Shown here one piece after another: positions 47,490 through 60,390 of a stretch of DNA of 64,000 bases. The stretch comes from Takakia lepidozioides (lineage: Eukaryota; Streptophyta; Takakiopsida; Takakiales; Takakiaceae): the NCBI GenBank assembly GCA_030704615.1, contig CM060732.1, positions 51,627,053-51,691,052 of the forward strand, given 5' to 3'. Positions within the stretch are counted from its first letter, which is position 1, and the number at the start of each line of letters is the position of its first letter. Below the pieces are notes generated by a model. It saw only the letters and a program-made list of their open reading frames with translations, had not been told where the DNA came from and did not search any database. The position numbers were made by a program, and so were the translations under genes.

Positions 47490-50400
47490 CTAGCTCTCTG
47501 ATCTCTTTCGAGGGGGTGCAATGGTGCGTACATTGGCCACACCTGTTCCTACCAGACCTTGGCTTTTCACCATTTCTACAAACTGGCCCAGCGTCTCGTG
47601 AAATTGTTCCAATGCTAAAGCTGGTAGAATGATGGCAGAGCGATCTGCTCCTGTCACCTGCACAACAGAGAACATAAAAATGCAATATTTGAAAACCTGT
47701 TTTGCATGCCATCACGAAGTACGGAAATGCACAATCAATCCACACACTACTCCTTAAGACACTACGTCACAGTCCTTTTACATTTGAACCAGGAGGTATT
47801 CAAACGCCAGACGCCAGCACATGTAACTTTGGGAAGAAATAGGAAGCAAGATCAGTCTGATTATCAAAGATACTTGCCTCCGAAATGCGCAGGTACTGGC
47901 CCCTTGCATTGCTGCCGAGGTCAAAGAAGAACTTCTTCTGCTCCACTCGTATTACCCGTGCCATTCCTCCTCCAGTATCAGTGTTTGAAGTTGATATATT
48001 AAGTGGTGCATCTGGCACTGGACTACTTGAGGACGGAGGAGAATTGGTACTTGGATGATAACCAACCCCAACAGTGTCTGGCAAGCCTGAAATTTGCTCT
48101 GGTGGACCAGTGTCTTGCTGCAGTGTAAGACCATGATCAGAATCTTCAACCTGCAAGTGTGAGTATGTAAGGTCAACGATTTCGCAAAAATCAAAACAAA
48201 ACTACAGTGAGAAGTGCTGGCTAATGACCAAAACTGACACCCTTATCAGTGCATCACAGATGGCGGTGGACCCAAACACAGCTCTAACACAAATGATAAT
48301 CTACGAAGTACAGAGTAACAACTCCATACGGACATTAGAGGTAATCCAAGCAGATCTTGCACCAGTCCCAGTTACAATAGTGCAACATAGAGAGTGCAGT
48401 CTTAACTGTTTTGTCGCTCACTAAGTCTAAAGACCATGAACTCCACCCTGCACCAACTTCGTCATCTCCCAGCAGGGTGTAGATCACATATAATACGATA
48501 CTCAAATTCATGGCCAGATCATTACACAAATCTTCGCACTTCTGCCATTTTCCAGAAGTAATGGGAAAATTCATCCATGATGTCAGCTAAAACTCAGCAG
48601 GCAAAGCTAATAAAAAAGGTCAGGATCTTCACTCAAGCATAACACTTACAAAGTAGGACCTGAAAGTAAGCATATGAGCAAAACTTCTCAAGGTGGTTTG
48701 TATCCTGCACCTGAACATTCCTTTCAGGTACTTGGATGCTGAACTTCCACAAAAGTGAGGGGAAAAGTCATCTATGTAAGTACATAGTAACAAATCCATA
48801 CACATATGATGTATACATGGATACACAGGCTGCGAAAGGAGGTTCAACAGATATGACGTATAGATGGATAGCCTGGCTATAAAATCAGGTTCCAACAATG
48901 ACTTAAGAGAACTTGGTACCAAACCATGGAACAAGCACAAGGGTTCTGCTCGTGAACATACATGGCATGTGAGTGTCAAGTGAACTCCAGAGTTACATTT
49001 GAAAGTGACCAATAAAAGGGTCCAGTCTTAACCTTACAAATTGTAGTCGACACTGGATTAATGGCAAAAAATATTTGGAGATTGCACAGACAAATGTTTA
49101 ACTTCCATGGTTTCCAGTCTGGATTGCAAGACTCGGGATTGGCCAAGTGGACAAGAGGATAAATTATTAGCATATAGTTACAATGAATTACTAACCCTCT
49201 CTGCACTTTCAGAAGTCCATTGACTACGTTAGCTCAAAAGTCAAACTTGCGACAACATTGTGTCAACTACCTGGTCTTCAAAAGAAGCCTTGCCTATGCC
49301 CTCTCATTTCATTCAAAGGGGAATTGGCTCTGTCAGATTATAATCATCCAGTCCAGGCAGATAGTCCTCAAGCATGCAGCCCAATCAGCACTAATGGAAG
49401 AGATATAAGTAATAATACCCGAAGTCCCCTAGACAATAATAGAGGGTCTCTTACCGGAACAGCTACAAGTCAAATAAGAAAGGCTTTCAGTAGTACCTGC
49501 AAGGATCCAGAACCAGTTGGTGGAGGAAGCATAACCTGCGAAGCTTCATGTATCTCTACCAGAACATTCCGAAATGCAGCCCATCCATCATCCCCTGAGT
49601 TCCCAGCAGGCACAATGATTGTGCTTCGACTTCGTGTCACTGATGCTTCTGACACCTACACCAACTTCAATTGACTCAGAGGCTAACTCTGTTGTGAACT
49701 AAGTCTCAATTTAGTTAAGAAAGAACACCTATCGACAATGACAGTCATAGAGCAACCCTAGCTGGTCCGGCTGTCCGGTGCTGCAGACAAGACCTCCATC
49801 TTATCACAGGAAAAAACCACATCAGCAAACTAGCAGCTGAATGCACTTGAACATTTGCGGACTATTTTCATTTAGTCAATTTACAATGCCGATGGCAGTC
49901 CTATACTGATTTTCATGCTCAGGCGGCTACAGGTGCCATCAGGTGCTGCTACCATGGGTTAAGTTGCAGGAGAATTGCCTTCCTCAAGATACCAGAATCC
50001 ATCATAGTGGACAACATGAAGTCAATAGAATCTCCTTTCAGATGTGGCTCAACTAGCACACAACATAATCCACTACACTACTATTCTGATCAACTACAGA
50101 CTGATATTACGCCGGTTGATGGCAAATCTACACACCTTCAAAAAGCGACCCCTCTGGTTTTCACCAACATCAAAGTAGAAAACCTGCATCATTCCCACAA
50201 TATACCATATACCACTTCAGGCTGACGAATTCTTGGGCCTCCACAGGATGCTATTTAGGGTGCATATGACTGGAAGTTCCTTCACTATTCCTTCAATTTG
50301 GAAAGGCACTGATGGCAGGAAACAGCATTGAGGAGTACAACTTCTGAGTATACAAGTGTGATCAACTTAAAGGAGAACACTGAATCTCTTTGCTATCAAT

Positions 50401-50799
50401 CCTCTCTGTGAATGCCGACAAAGATAGGCTAATACGACTTGTGAATTGCACGAAAAACCTAGGTTATGTCTCCACCGCTATCATTACTCTATCATTTCAC
50501 GGACATCACTGCAAACAAGTATAAATCGATTCTGAAAGTTGAATCACCTTGGTATCGAGCTGTAGCTCCTTGCTCGAAAGCTCAGGATCATCACCATTGG
50601 CATAGTAATTGAACAAGTCCACAAACCAAACAACACCTGCGACAGGGACAATGATAGTGGACCGTGATCCGGACGTCTTTTCGGAAATTTTCAGGTAGCG
50701 ACCACGCAGATTTTCCTTCAGATCAAAATAGAATAGCTTGTGCTCCACCTGCAAGGTCTTGCAGATGAGCTCCGAATCGCCTCCTGGAGCAGCTTCCAT
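47490..50799 (-). CDS. PURA1: PUR-alpha-like ssDNA/RNA-binding protein, copy B
   Basis: Paralog of the gene at 6394-8775 in opposite orientation. Exons on the minus strand: 50799-50548, 50183-50136, 49655-49497, 48150-47878, 47657-47490, giving 299 residues. Exons 1, 2, 3 and 5 have exactly the same lengths as in copy A (252, 48, 159, 168). Exon 1 differs by about 4 of 84 residues, and the C-terminus is TIAPPRKRSES. The three PUR repeats are intact. Exon 4 is 27 bp longer than in copy A because it begins at the original acceptor (VEDSDHG...). The exon-4 donor is GC (GAG|GCAAGT), making intron 4 a GC-AG intron. The start ATG at 50799 (MEAAPGG) is supported by copy A. Homologous 5' leader extends to about 51020. 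Expected to be functional, nuclear or RNA-bound. Confidence 0.93.
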
Positions 50800-52606
50800 C
50801 GGACCTAATGGCCCCACACCTTTATTATTTTTGTATACACAGTCACAACAATTAGCTCGGTAGGGAGGAGAAAGTCGCAACAGACACTGTGGTAGCTAAG
50901 CGAAAGCTCCTTACAAAAACCCCAACACGGCGTCACATCACCGAAAATGCGACCCTCCGGAGGAAAGGAATCACAAGGTCTGCGCCACTTCACTCACGCC
51001 GATGACATTTCGCCATGACTTCTTTCTTCTCTATTCAACCTCTCCCTACTCCTTTCCGGTCTTGGTGAATCTCAACCCCTAATCTTCGCCGCCGGTCTAA
51101 TCTCTTCCTTTCTCTCTCCCTCGCAACAAAACCCAATCTCTACACTACTTATCCGTATTGCCTCGGGTCTTTCCGCCCCCTCCGTTCATACCCGATCTGG
51201 TGCCCTATCAATCCCGACACTGGTCCGCCAGGCAATGCTCCTGTGCAGCCTATCTATCCGTGTAGCCGGGGAGTGGCAGCCATGGTCGCATTCTCCACGT
51301 CGCCAGGTAGCCTGGATGAATGCACATCCCACGCCGTCTTCATCCCCCGCCGACACTCTTATCCGAACGAATGCCTAAAGTGGATATAGGGTTTAATGGA
51401 TGAATGATATGGTACCAGTTGTCAACAATATGGATGTTGAATCCGAAACATCACCGATAGTCGAGGCACTAAACCCCAGCCCGCTCGTGGGGCCCCCCAT
51501 CTAAGTCCGACGAGGGTGACGCCATAGCTGCCAAGTTGCTCGAGAGGAGTTGAGCGCCAAGAGACCGAGACCGGCCGTTGGAATCCGGCTGTTTGCCTTT
51601 CGATCTCTTGCTTCTTCATTTTTATTTTTTCAACAAATAATTCGTGGAGGCAGGTTCTGTTGAAACATTTTCTTATTAGTATCTCGAATTTGCATGTTCA
51701 GAGAACTTGGAGAGGGAAGCGCTAGAACGGCTTCTTTTGCAAATCATTCATTTCTAAGAGAGACAGGTGTTGATCACGATCTCTTGTTTCATGGATTCTT
51801 CAATGTCGCGTCCGACACATGAATTCTTTGCTCATTTCCTAGAACCCAAGCAAAAGGCGTACTTGGATTTCGTAGAACCAATGCTTGTGACCCCCTTGTC
51901 TTAACTACGTAGAATCCCTGAACAGAGTCTATTGCTTCTGAATCATCCACTCGTTTGGGAAAGATCGTGGACCGATTGACGTATTAAATTGGCAGCTCTA
52001 GAACAATTCTTCTTGCTTCTGTGTGGAAGCCTCATCCCGCCATCTAGCGTGCCTGAGAGACACGGTCTTTCGATCTCTTTCTTCCGATCTATGTATTAAT
52101 ATCGTAGATTTAATTTGTTACCTGACAGGTCCTCGAATCCAGGGAGATAGGGACGAAAAGCGCTTCCACTCTTGGAATTTGTGGACGCAGATGATTACCG
52201 CCCGCTCACTTCACCCCAGGAGCCCAGGAGACGTGAGACACTGAAACGTCTTAAGTAGCTGCCTTCTTCAAGAGAGGAAGCCTGACAGGCGTTTGGAAGA
52301 TGTGGAAGCAGGCAAATGGAAAGCTGACATGTAGACACTATTTCGCTGATGTATTGATTGTTTCAACACATAATTCACTCTCCAGATAGAGCCACCTAAT
52401 GTCCAGGACGGCTAGTGGACATTAGATCTTCAGAGTGAGGGCGAGATCAGTCCCATAGTGTCAGAGCTCAGACGAATTTCGAGCTCATCTCGAGATACGT
52501 AACCTTATTTTTCTGCACATCTATTTCTTCAACAGAATATTGGGGACTTCAAAGAGGAATTTCGTGTATCGGGCAAGGAAAGAGAAAGGAGTGCCAGGGA
52601 GGTACG
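50800..52606. promoter_or_regulatory. Divergent promoter region between PUR-alpha B and RPB5
   Basis: The first about 220 bp (to 51020) match the 5' leader of copy A (ATTTTCGGTG-TGTG, CTTGTGATTC, CGATGGAAGCTGCTCC at the start). The remaining about 1.6 kb to the RPB5 start holds no recognisable gene. Transcription must diverge from within it. C/T-rich stretches lie at 51020-51190. Confidence 0.5.
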
Positions 52607-54508
52607 ATGACGAGCTACCAGCTGGACGAGCATAGCACCCGGTTGTATCGTATCCGCAAGACGATCATGGAGATGCTTCGGGACCGTGACTATGTGGTGG
52701 CTGACTTCGAGCTGAACGTCACTAAAGAAGACTTTCGCGAGAGATATGGGGATGAGCCTAAGCGCGAGGATCTTGTCATCCAAAAGCCCAAGCGATCGAA
52801 CAATGCCGAACATGTACGCATGCCCGTCCTCTGTATCTTCGGACCTTGAAACAATTATGTGTATAGTGAAAGAGTAGGATATGGAAGAGACACGGGTGCA
52901 ACATAGGATGAACATAACCTAGTCAAGATCTTGTGCTGAGGAAGAGGGAGGAGAGAGAAACACACCCACACGCACGCAGTGTGTGTTTTGTCACCTCCAA
53001 CAGTCATGGTGCATGTCATGCGGGGACAGGTGCATAGTCTTCAGACACTGTCGTGCACTAAGTACTCACAGGCCAGAATGGAGGGGCCTAAAGAATTATT
53101 TATAGGTCACCACCTGTAATTTAGCTTTGTATGGAGGATCAGGTATCAGAGGACCAGACAGGTTACAGGCGTAGGACAGAACGTTTTAAGTAGAAAGAAA
53201 TGAGATCTGTAGAGTTCACTTCATCAGTTAGTGTTTTGACCTGAGGAGCTAGAGCTCTGCTTAGAAGTACTTTTGCAATGGTGTAGGTAACGTAAGAGTT
53301 CAAGATTGGAAGACACACAAAAAGTTGCTGGCTGTCTTGATCCCAAATATTATGCACCTGAATAATATTACCTTTGGAGATGTTTAAATTGGTCATTTGA
53401 GACAGAACCTTCCAGGATTGTTGGAAGGTATATCTGTAAGCGACAACATGACAAAATGTGGCTGATGCTCGGGCTGATGTCGTGTGTGAAAACGCAGATA
53501 TTTGTTTTCTTTCCCGATGAAGCCAAGGTGGGAGTTAAACTAGTCAAGACATATGCAGAGCGCATGAGAGCAGAGAATGTTCACAAGGCAATCGTTGTAG
53601 TGCAGCAAAGTTTGACACCCTTTGCCAGGCAGTGTGTTCAGGAAATGTCCAGCAAATATCATCTCGAAATATTTCAGGTTCTTGTCAACCTGAAGCTGAT
53701 CTTGTCTTAGACCAGACTGATTTTAACTGACTTTGAGCATGAGTTACAGCTTTCAGATGGATATACAGATTTTCATTTCTCAACCAGAAGGAACCAGCAG
53801 GAATTTCCTCTATGAAGGCGCTTCCACACTGCCAACAGACTGTCCAGTACTCTTTTGAGCCCCTTTTGAGTCTCAGTAGGTCGTATAGCATTGACAGGCG
53901 CACTATGGTAGCACGCACACTTAACGTGAGATGTTATGATCTACCATTCTGTTGCCGAATTGTGTGCAGGAGGAAGAGTTGCTAGTGAACATCTCGGACC
54001 ATGTTCTAGTGCCAGAGCATCAGATTCTCACTCCTAAGGAGAAGAAGACTTTGTTGCAGCGCTACACAGTTTCAGAGACTCAGGTGTCCGTGCAACCCCT
54101 CCCAACCATTTTACCTCACGTAGTGTGTTTTTTTTCAAAAGCTACCTGACAAATTGGCATCAGTTTTGATTCCTGGAGGAGCACATACGGGCTCTTCGCC
54201 AGTGACTATTCTGCAAAACTTGCATCGGCCAATTGAAAGAAGGATTTTTGAGTTACCTACAAACATGAGACGTTAGGCCAGAACAAGCAATCTCACTTGC
54301 TTTCTCTCTTGCCTTGTTCTTGTTCTTGTTACCAGTTACAAGTTACAACCTAATAGCGACCCTGTGGTGTACTATGTGACAGCTACCTCGAATGCAGGAG
54401 AGCGACCCTGTGTCTAGGTACTATGGGCTCAAACGTGGCCAAGTGGTGAAAATTATACGACCCAGCGAAACTGCAGGAAAATATGTTACGTATCGTTTGG
54501 TGGTGTAA
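52607..54508 (+). CDS. RPB5: RNA polymerase subunit RPB5
   Basis: Common subunit of nuclear RNA polymerases (plant NRPB5 type), sitting at the lower jaw. Four exons join at phase 0: 52607-52813, 53498-53677, 53970-54083, 54383-54508, giving 208 residues (Arabidopsis about 205). The N-terminal jaw domain has [40 protein letters not shown] and [11 protein letters not shown]. The C-terminal assembly domain has [67 protein letters not shown]. The start ATG follows a purine-rich leader, and the first residues ([10 protein letters not shown]) are slightly longer than in Arabidopsis. All conserved blocks are intact. Confidence 0.96.
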
Positions 54509-56516
54509 TCTCACTTGACATATCTACATATGAAATGCGATTTCTGGCGATATAGCAGATTTGAGAAAACACCTTTATGTATAGGTATGGGTCAAGGGAA
54601 GCAGTTTTATGGCGGCAGGTAGCAAACATAGATCACGATGTAGTTAGTAATCTTTTCCAGGATCTGACAGACTTGCAGTCTCTAGTAAGCTGGCCCTGGA
54701 GTGTACCCGTTACACGGTTCTATTTGTTCATTTTAAAGGGGAATGGGAGCCGTCTTCAAGGGAATGTCGGATGGCGGAGCGCTAGGTACAGTCGGAACGA
54801 GTGTTGGGCGGTTCTTAAAAAATTTATAATATCCACAGAATATTATTTGCCAAAGTTTAAAACTCTATATACTGGGGATATCAAGTTTCAATTCCTAACG
54901 AATTCCTAATTCGTGACCGTTTCCCACATGTGTGCCTAGTGGCTTATCTGAAAGGGGGTTAATTTTTCCCCCTCCTCAAGGGCCTGAATTGCGAGCAGTC
55001 GCTACCAGGTTTCCTTTTAAAAAAATTTAAAAAATAAATTCCTAATATGCGCCCTTGTCACTATGCGCCCATGCATCAGTGTGTTTTCAAACCTGGCAAA
55101 AAATCGCCAGATTTTGACCTGGAAAATGACTCAGCCACTTGTACAAGGGAATTTGGGGGGGATTCGAAAAATTCGCCAGAAAACGCCAGTAGTGGAATAC
55201 TAGATGCCTCATCACATCAATCTGAACCTGTTAAAGCGTGCCACCTGTCTTTCAGTAACCTTCTCAGACCCGGCACCTAGTTACTTTTGCCACATGGGCG
55301 CTGGGTATATTTCACAGGTGCCACCAGCGACTTTTGAAAAATCAAAAAACAAAACACTGTGCATAACACGGAAGATAATAGAAATGAGGTAAGAGCTTTA
55401 TCGTGTGCAACCTCTGACAGGCCGGTTTTCGGCATGTCAAATGTTCCCCACCCTCTCTTGAGAGATGGAACGGAAGGAGTGTAAATTCCAGTCGGGGTTA
55501 CACTGGGTTACACGGTGGCCAGTGTAACTCGACTTGGTAAATTTATTGTTAAACAACCAATATTACTGATACTGAAAGAAAAAAGAAAATCCCAACTACA
55601 TACCTTCAGGTGAGTCGGAAGACCAAAGCAAGACCCAATTTGTCAACTATATTTCAAAAAGAAACTTCGTGGAATCAAAGTGGTAAGTTCGATCGATTCA
55701 ATACAATCTACTCTTTATTAACCTCAACTCAGGCTTGAAGCCCTAACAAAGTAGTACCTAAGTGCAAATTGGGCATTATGAGTATGAACAAAGGGGGTTG
55801 GTAAAACGTGAGTGCATACAGCTCATGTGAGCATAGGAAAATAGAGTCGTGAGCACAAAATAAGGCAATAGGATATCCATGTTTCCACGGAAGTAGAATA
55901 CACGTGAAATAGGGGTTTCTATCCTATTTCTGTCCCTAAACCCTAAACCCTAACACGAAATAGACACCCTTAATGTATATCTACAAGCTCCAAGTTTCAC
56001 ATATTTACAACTTTGGTATCCTACAAAAGAATAACCCATTAGGAAAAAACAAAATCACAACTAATAACCAACACCATCCAAACCACACAAATACCAACCA
56101 ATAATTGAACAATTTAATATAATGAGGCAAACAACAGGTTTCGCCAGCGAAATAAGTCAAGTATCGAATTTCGCCAGCAAAATTTCAAGGTATCGTTGCG
56201 TAGGTCATTATCCAATGGTTTCGTGGGGGTTGTGTTTAGTTTTGTACATAAGGGACTTGAGATTGTTTTATTTTATCTCCCGAATTGTTACATGCTTATT
56301 GCGGTAAATCATTACCCATGCTTTCGTGGGAAGAACAAAATGAATTGTGTCTAGTTTTGCCTATTAGTGGTAGCTACGAGCGTCAACATCACATGATTAA
56401 ATATGCAACTATTAATCAACGGAAATTGTTGATGGAGATGGCACCGAGAGGAAATTCCCTATGCCCCAACTTTGTGTGGCTTGTGTCCACGTGAGCACTC
56501 AAAAAAGTTACCACCA
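54509..56516. other. RPB5 3' flank and repeats, no gene seen
   Basis: It contains a dispersed-repeat terminus at 54950-55025 and a short CCCTAAA telomere-like run of under three units (55934-55953). TTTCGCCAGCGAAAT-like words are doubled at 56136-56185. No coding sequence with family features. Confidence 0.4.
54950..55025. repeat. Terminus of the dispersed MITE-like family
   Basis: CTCAAGGGCCTGAATTGCGA, GCAGTCGCTACC, AGGTTTCCTTTT and an A-run match 61240-61293 (TCAAGGGCCTGATTTGTGAT, CGGTCGCCCCC, GGGTATCCCTTTGAA, A-run) and, inverted, 10035-10085. It is one end of a repeat; the partner end is not clear. Confidence 0.45.
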
Positions 56517-56600
56517 GTCGGTAGCTCAGTTGGATAAAGCTCTGAGTGCCACTCACATGATTCTGGGTTCAAATCCTACTACCTTGTCAGATGAGATATA
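56517..56600 (+). repeat. tRNA-like SINE copy (plus strand)
   Basis: GGTAGCTCAGTTGGATAAAG is a near-perfect A box and CTGGGTTCAAATCC a good B box at tRNA spacing. The acceptor stem does not pair, and the T stem has a mismatch. The sequence through CTACCTTGTCAGATGAG continues into a family also found at 5085-5220 and 10735-10815 (both minus). It is therefore a tRNA-derived SINE head, not a working tRNA. Confidence 0.6.
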
Positions 56601-58690
56601 ATCCAATGTTATACTGGTATTGTAGGTCTTTCCCGAGTATCAATAGTAGGTATCAGCAGGTTCTTCGAGAACCTACCAGTCGGGTACGTGGTAGGTCGAA
56701 TATCCAGGGCATCCCATGGATTACGGTTTGGGGCTACCAATATAGTGCGGCTCTGAGAGCTTAATATTCATACTATAGGCACGGATCACTGGAGATTTGG
56801 TTGTGCATCCTCGGTAGGGTATCACAAACATTAAAGGCACATAATGGGGACGCCACCATTTGAATATTGGAATGAGCCATTTGAATATTAGAATTTGGAG
56901 CCATTTGAATAGTTCTCGATTTTGGAGCTTTGCGATCTAGTTATAAGCTCTATTCAGTTATTGGAGCTTGTTTTTCTTTTCCTTCCCCTAAGTTCTTTCT
57001 TTGTGGTGCTTCGCGCCTTGCTTTTTGTTGGTATCTTGCCTGTAGGCTATGGTGGCCCTAGTGTTGGCCCATCTGTTGTCGCACTCTTCTCTTCTTCCTT
57101 GATTGCGGGTGGTACCCATGTCATACTACCTTCATGGCCTCCACAGGCTTATTTTTTCCCTGTTTTTTGCTGAACTTTTCTATGTGTTCCCTGGCTTTGG
57201 CCTTTTATTATTAAAAAAATAATATTGATACCTGTATTGATATTCAACTGACTTATATATATATATTAGAAAAACCCGTTCTGTTGATACCATATATTAT
57301 GCATATCTAAGGGGAAATACTTACACTAGTATACTATCCGGCGCATTGTTGCCGAATATTTAATTATTTCAGAGAAAGTAGGTCCGACACTTAAATTTAG
57401 ATTTTTACAACTTTTGAACAAGTTGGTGGGCAAATTTTGAAGCTTTATTACAGTACTCGTATATATTTCTCAGATTTCGGCTACGTAGTGGTAATTAAGT
57501 AGGATTTTAACATAACCTTCCCACCAAAATTTAGTTAAACGGTTATAATGAAGTCACCTGCAAGTAGTTAAGTAATTCGGCGGTGACATCTGCACTTTAG
57601 AGCCGAAACATGCTTCTAGCAAATATCGCGACATAGTAATATTGCTACACGATGGTCTGCGTGTTTGCTGTGATAACTAAGTGGCAGCCCGTCTCTTCTC
57701 TCGTCTCTTTTTTCTCTTCTCTTGTCTCTCTTATCTCTTCTCTCGTACAATGGATGGTGGATAGACTATGACTCAAAGCCTAGAGCCTTAATTCTGAAGA
57801 AATTTAGGAACCACAATCCTCCTTGTTATTGTACTTGCAATCAGTGGGGTTCACACGTGCCAACTTCCAGTCTGCACTATGATGCACTATGATTCACTGA
57901 GAACCCACAGTTCATCTGATTTCAACAGCCTGCATATTATTCAATCCCTCTTAGTACCTATCTGTCTGTCTGGTAAATCCAACCCCCCACCGACACACAT
58001 AAAACCCTGCCAATGCACCTTTTATCCTGTGGTCTCTGTACGCGTTGTCCACCTAGTAAGGTGCCAAACCAGCTTCACTAGTTGGAAGTAACAAGGGTTG
58101 TGACTAATCATCTCTCTCACAGGTGGCAACCATGATGACTAAGAGGGAGAGACAAACCATTGCCTCTGTAGGTAATGAAGTAATCTGCAAATTCGTTGAC
58201 TGGTGCTGTAGCTACAATTCTTGATGTCTCAGATCATCATCACCTCAGAAATTCTTGACTTCTCTCACACTTCAGAGTATGATCATATGGTTAAGATTAC
58301 CAACAAAATGCACATTTCCTTTAAAGTTGAAAAAAAGCTTTGGTCTAGATTTTGCAGTGAGAAAGAAAAGAATGAAGTGTCACTGTTTTAGAAAGTTCAG
58401 ATTGCTTCCAAACTGGATGTGTAGGAGTAAATTAGTTGATTAACATGATAATTTTTGGAAATTCGAGAGTTTTTGCCAAATTTTCACTTACTTACCCAGG
58501 CATGTTCATTTCTAATTATTTACTGCCAAATCAGACTACCGACTACGGTATTGCTGCTACAGATCAAAATGGCAGACAAACAAATATTGATCAGCTCATC
58601 TTTTCATAAAATAGGCCGGTCCCGAACAGTATGAGCTTGCTCTTGCTCATGCTCAAGCAGCAGAGGAGATCTCATGCCAAGTTGTTGCTA
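56601..58690. other. Intergenic, no gene seen
   Basis: It contains a perfect hairpin AGGTTCT-TCG-AGAACCT at 56658-56674, an AT microsatellite at about 57254-57265 and a CTCTT/CTCGT-rich run at 57690-57745. No recognised coding sequence. Confidence 0.45.
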
Positions 58691-58829
58691 GCAGGTTGGT
58701 GACTACATAAAATCAGAAGAGCCCTGAGGACGCCCCAGAAAGACCTTGGAAGCAACTTTTTTGAACAACCACTGGGGAAAAGAGTCAAACAAGAAGACAA
58801 TAGACAGCATCGGAGGAAGAAAAAACAAC

Positions 58830-60390
58830 GAGGTTCTTATACTAATTGGTTTGATCCTGAACTTTGGCCTCCCATAGCTGCTGCAATGAAACAACATTGT
58901 TCAGTGAGTGGGGCCTTGCATTATCTCAGAGCATATCACAAGAAGTCAGGGCAGACAAGTAGTCCTTATGAAAGCTTACTTGTGGGTCCTTGTATGAATG
59001 GTTCATGAGATCTAAAGTCGTTCCAGTTTGCTATTGATAGAGGTACTGCATCAATCCAAAAAGAGACCCATTTTCAAGCCTTAGAGAAGCACCCAGATCT
59101 AATAGATGAGTTGACTACTTTATTCAAAGGAATGAGAATAGCAAGACAGACATTATCTGCTTCTATTGTTCAACCCTTCATTCGTGGCTTTTAGAGGTTC
59201 GAGCTCCAGATCTACTTGTGGACAATGGAACAAAGGGTGGCTTCAAATTAGTTACACTGAGATGGACAAGGCTTTTCCTTATATCCTACTTGAACTGAAC
59301 TTATCGACGCAGTACTTCTAGTGCATGCAAACTACCAAAGGACTGACAACAGCAAGGAACAAAAATGACACATCGAGTAGCCTACTTGGTAAAAGCATAC
59401 AACATCCCAACATCTTTTGTGGTGAATTCCAACCAAACAGAAATCCATCTAGTACCAACAAGGGTGAGCGCACTTGGAGGGAGACTAAAAGAGCTAGATG
59501 GGTTCATTTACTTGGGCAAGATGAAAAAGGCAGATTACAGTAGTTGTATCATCATCTGCCAATAGGATTTTGTTGCCACTACAACTAATCTTTCAAGGAA
59601 CCACTGACCGGACTCTACCACCCTGGAATGACGGACGTAAACAATGTGTAGCTCAGCGGGTTTTCATCTCACGTACACTTGCAACCATTGGTCATCACTA
59701 GAGACATGCATTTAGTTTGTAGATCGTGTCCTTCTACCTTACAGACAACAACAACTTGAGATCTTGGGTCTACCAAATACTCAAAATCTACTGTGGCTCA
59801 TAGATTGCTGGTCTGTCCACAAAAGTGAGGAGTTCTTGTCTTTGATGAAGTCAAAATATCTACAAATCTTGCTGATTTTCATCCCTGTGAACTGTACTCC
59901 TGAGCTTCAACTTGCCGATGATTTTATAGAAGCCATCAAAACTGCTTTTAGGGCATAGTACAACAATTGGTCAAGTTCAAGCATCAAATCAGGTTTTGGC
60001 TAAAGTTACTCCTGTGACATTGGATCTAAAGATGTTAACTTTTGAAACCTAAAATTTGCTCTTGGTTGTTTCAGTCATGGCCACTAGTGAGAACTAAACA
60101 AGATATGACTGAAAGAGGCTGGGGAAAGACAGACATTTTGAGAGGATTTGACACGGCCTCCCAAGTCGCCGCCATGGAGACAAATACAACTTCATCTTTA
60201 TTTAGTACTACAAATCAGAATGATCAACAAGTTGAACAAAATGAAGATTGCAATGAAAATGACGATCCAGAGGAGTCGGTAGACGGGATTATGCAAAGTT
60301 GTCTTCGATCTAGAGGGTCGCCTTCCCCTTCACCTTCTCCAGCAACGTCTGTCATTCGCATGATGAACCTGCGGGCAGTTAGCTAGAATG
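58830..60390 (+). pseudogene. Decayed pogo-like (DDE_1) transposase
   Basis: Pieces in order over shifting frames: SYTNWFDPELWPPIAAAMKQ and, past a TGA at 59006, KHPDLIDELTTLFKGMRIAR (helix-turn-helix DNA-binding part, stop TAG at 59192); DKAFPYILLELNLSTQYF; RVAYLVKAYNIPTSFVVNSN; HLTYTCNHWSSLETC; NLLWLIDCWSVHKSEEFLSL, LIFIPVNCTPELQLADDFIE; then LKPKICSWLFQSWPLVRTKQ and an acidic tail to 60386. This is the layout of DDE_1 (pogo/Tigger, Tc1-mariner superfamily) transposases. The first catalytic position, normally N-x-DQT, reads NSNQTE (Asp to Asn). The second Asp (LIDCWS) and the LAD acid remain. Several stops and frameshifts make it inactive. Confidence 0.75.

Noticed and set aside
55934-55953. 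Interstitial telomere repeat
   Set aside because: Fewer than three CCCTAAA units; too short to be meaningful.
56517-56600. A functional tRNA gene
   Set aside because: A and B boxes are good, but the acceptor stem does not pair, the T stem has a mismatch, and the sequence belongs to a repeat family.
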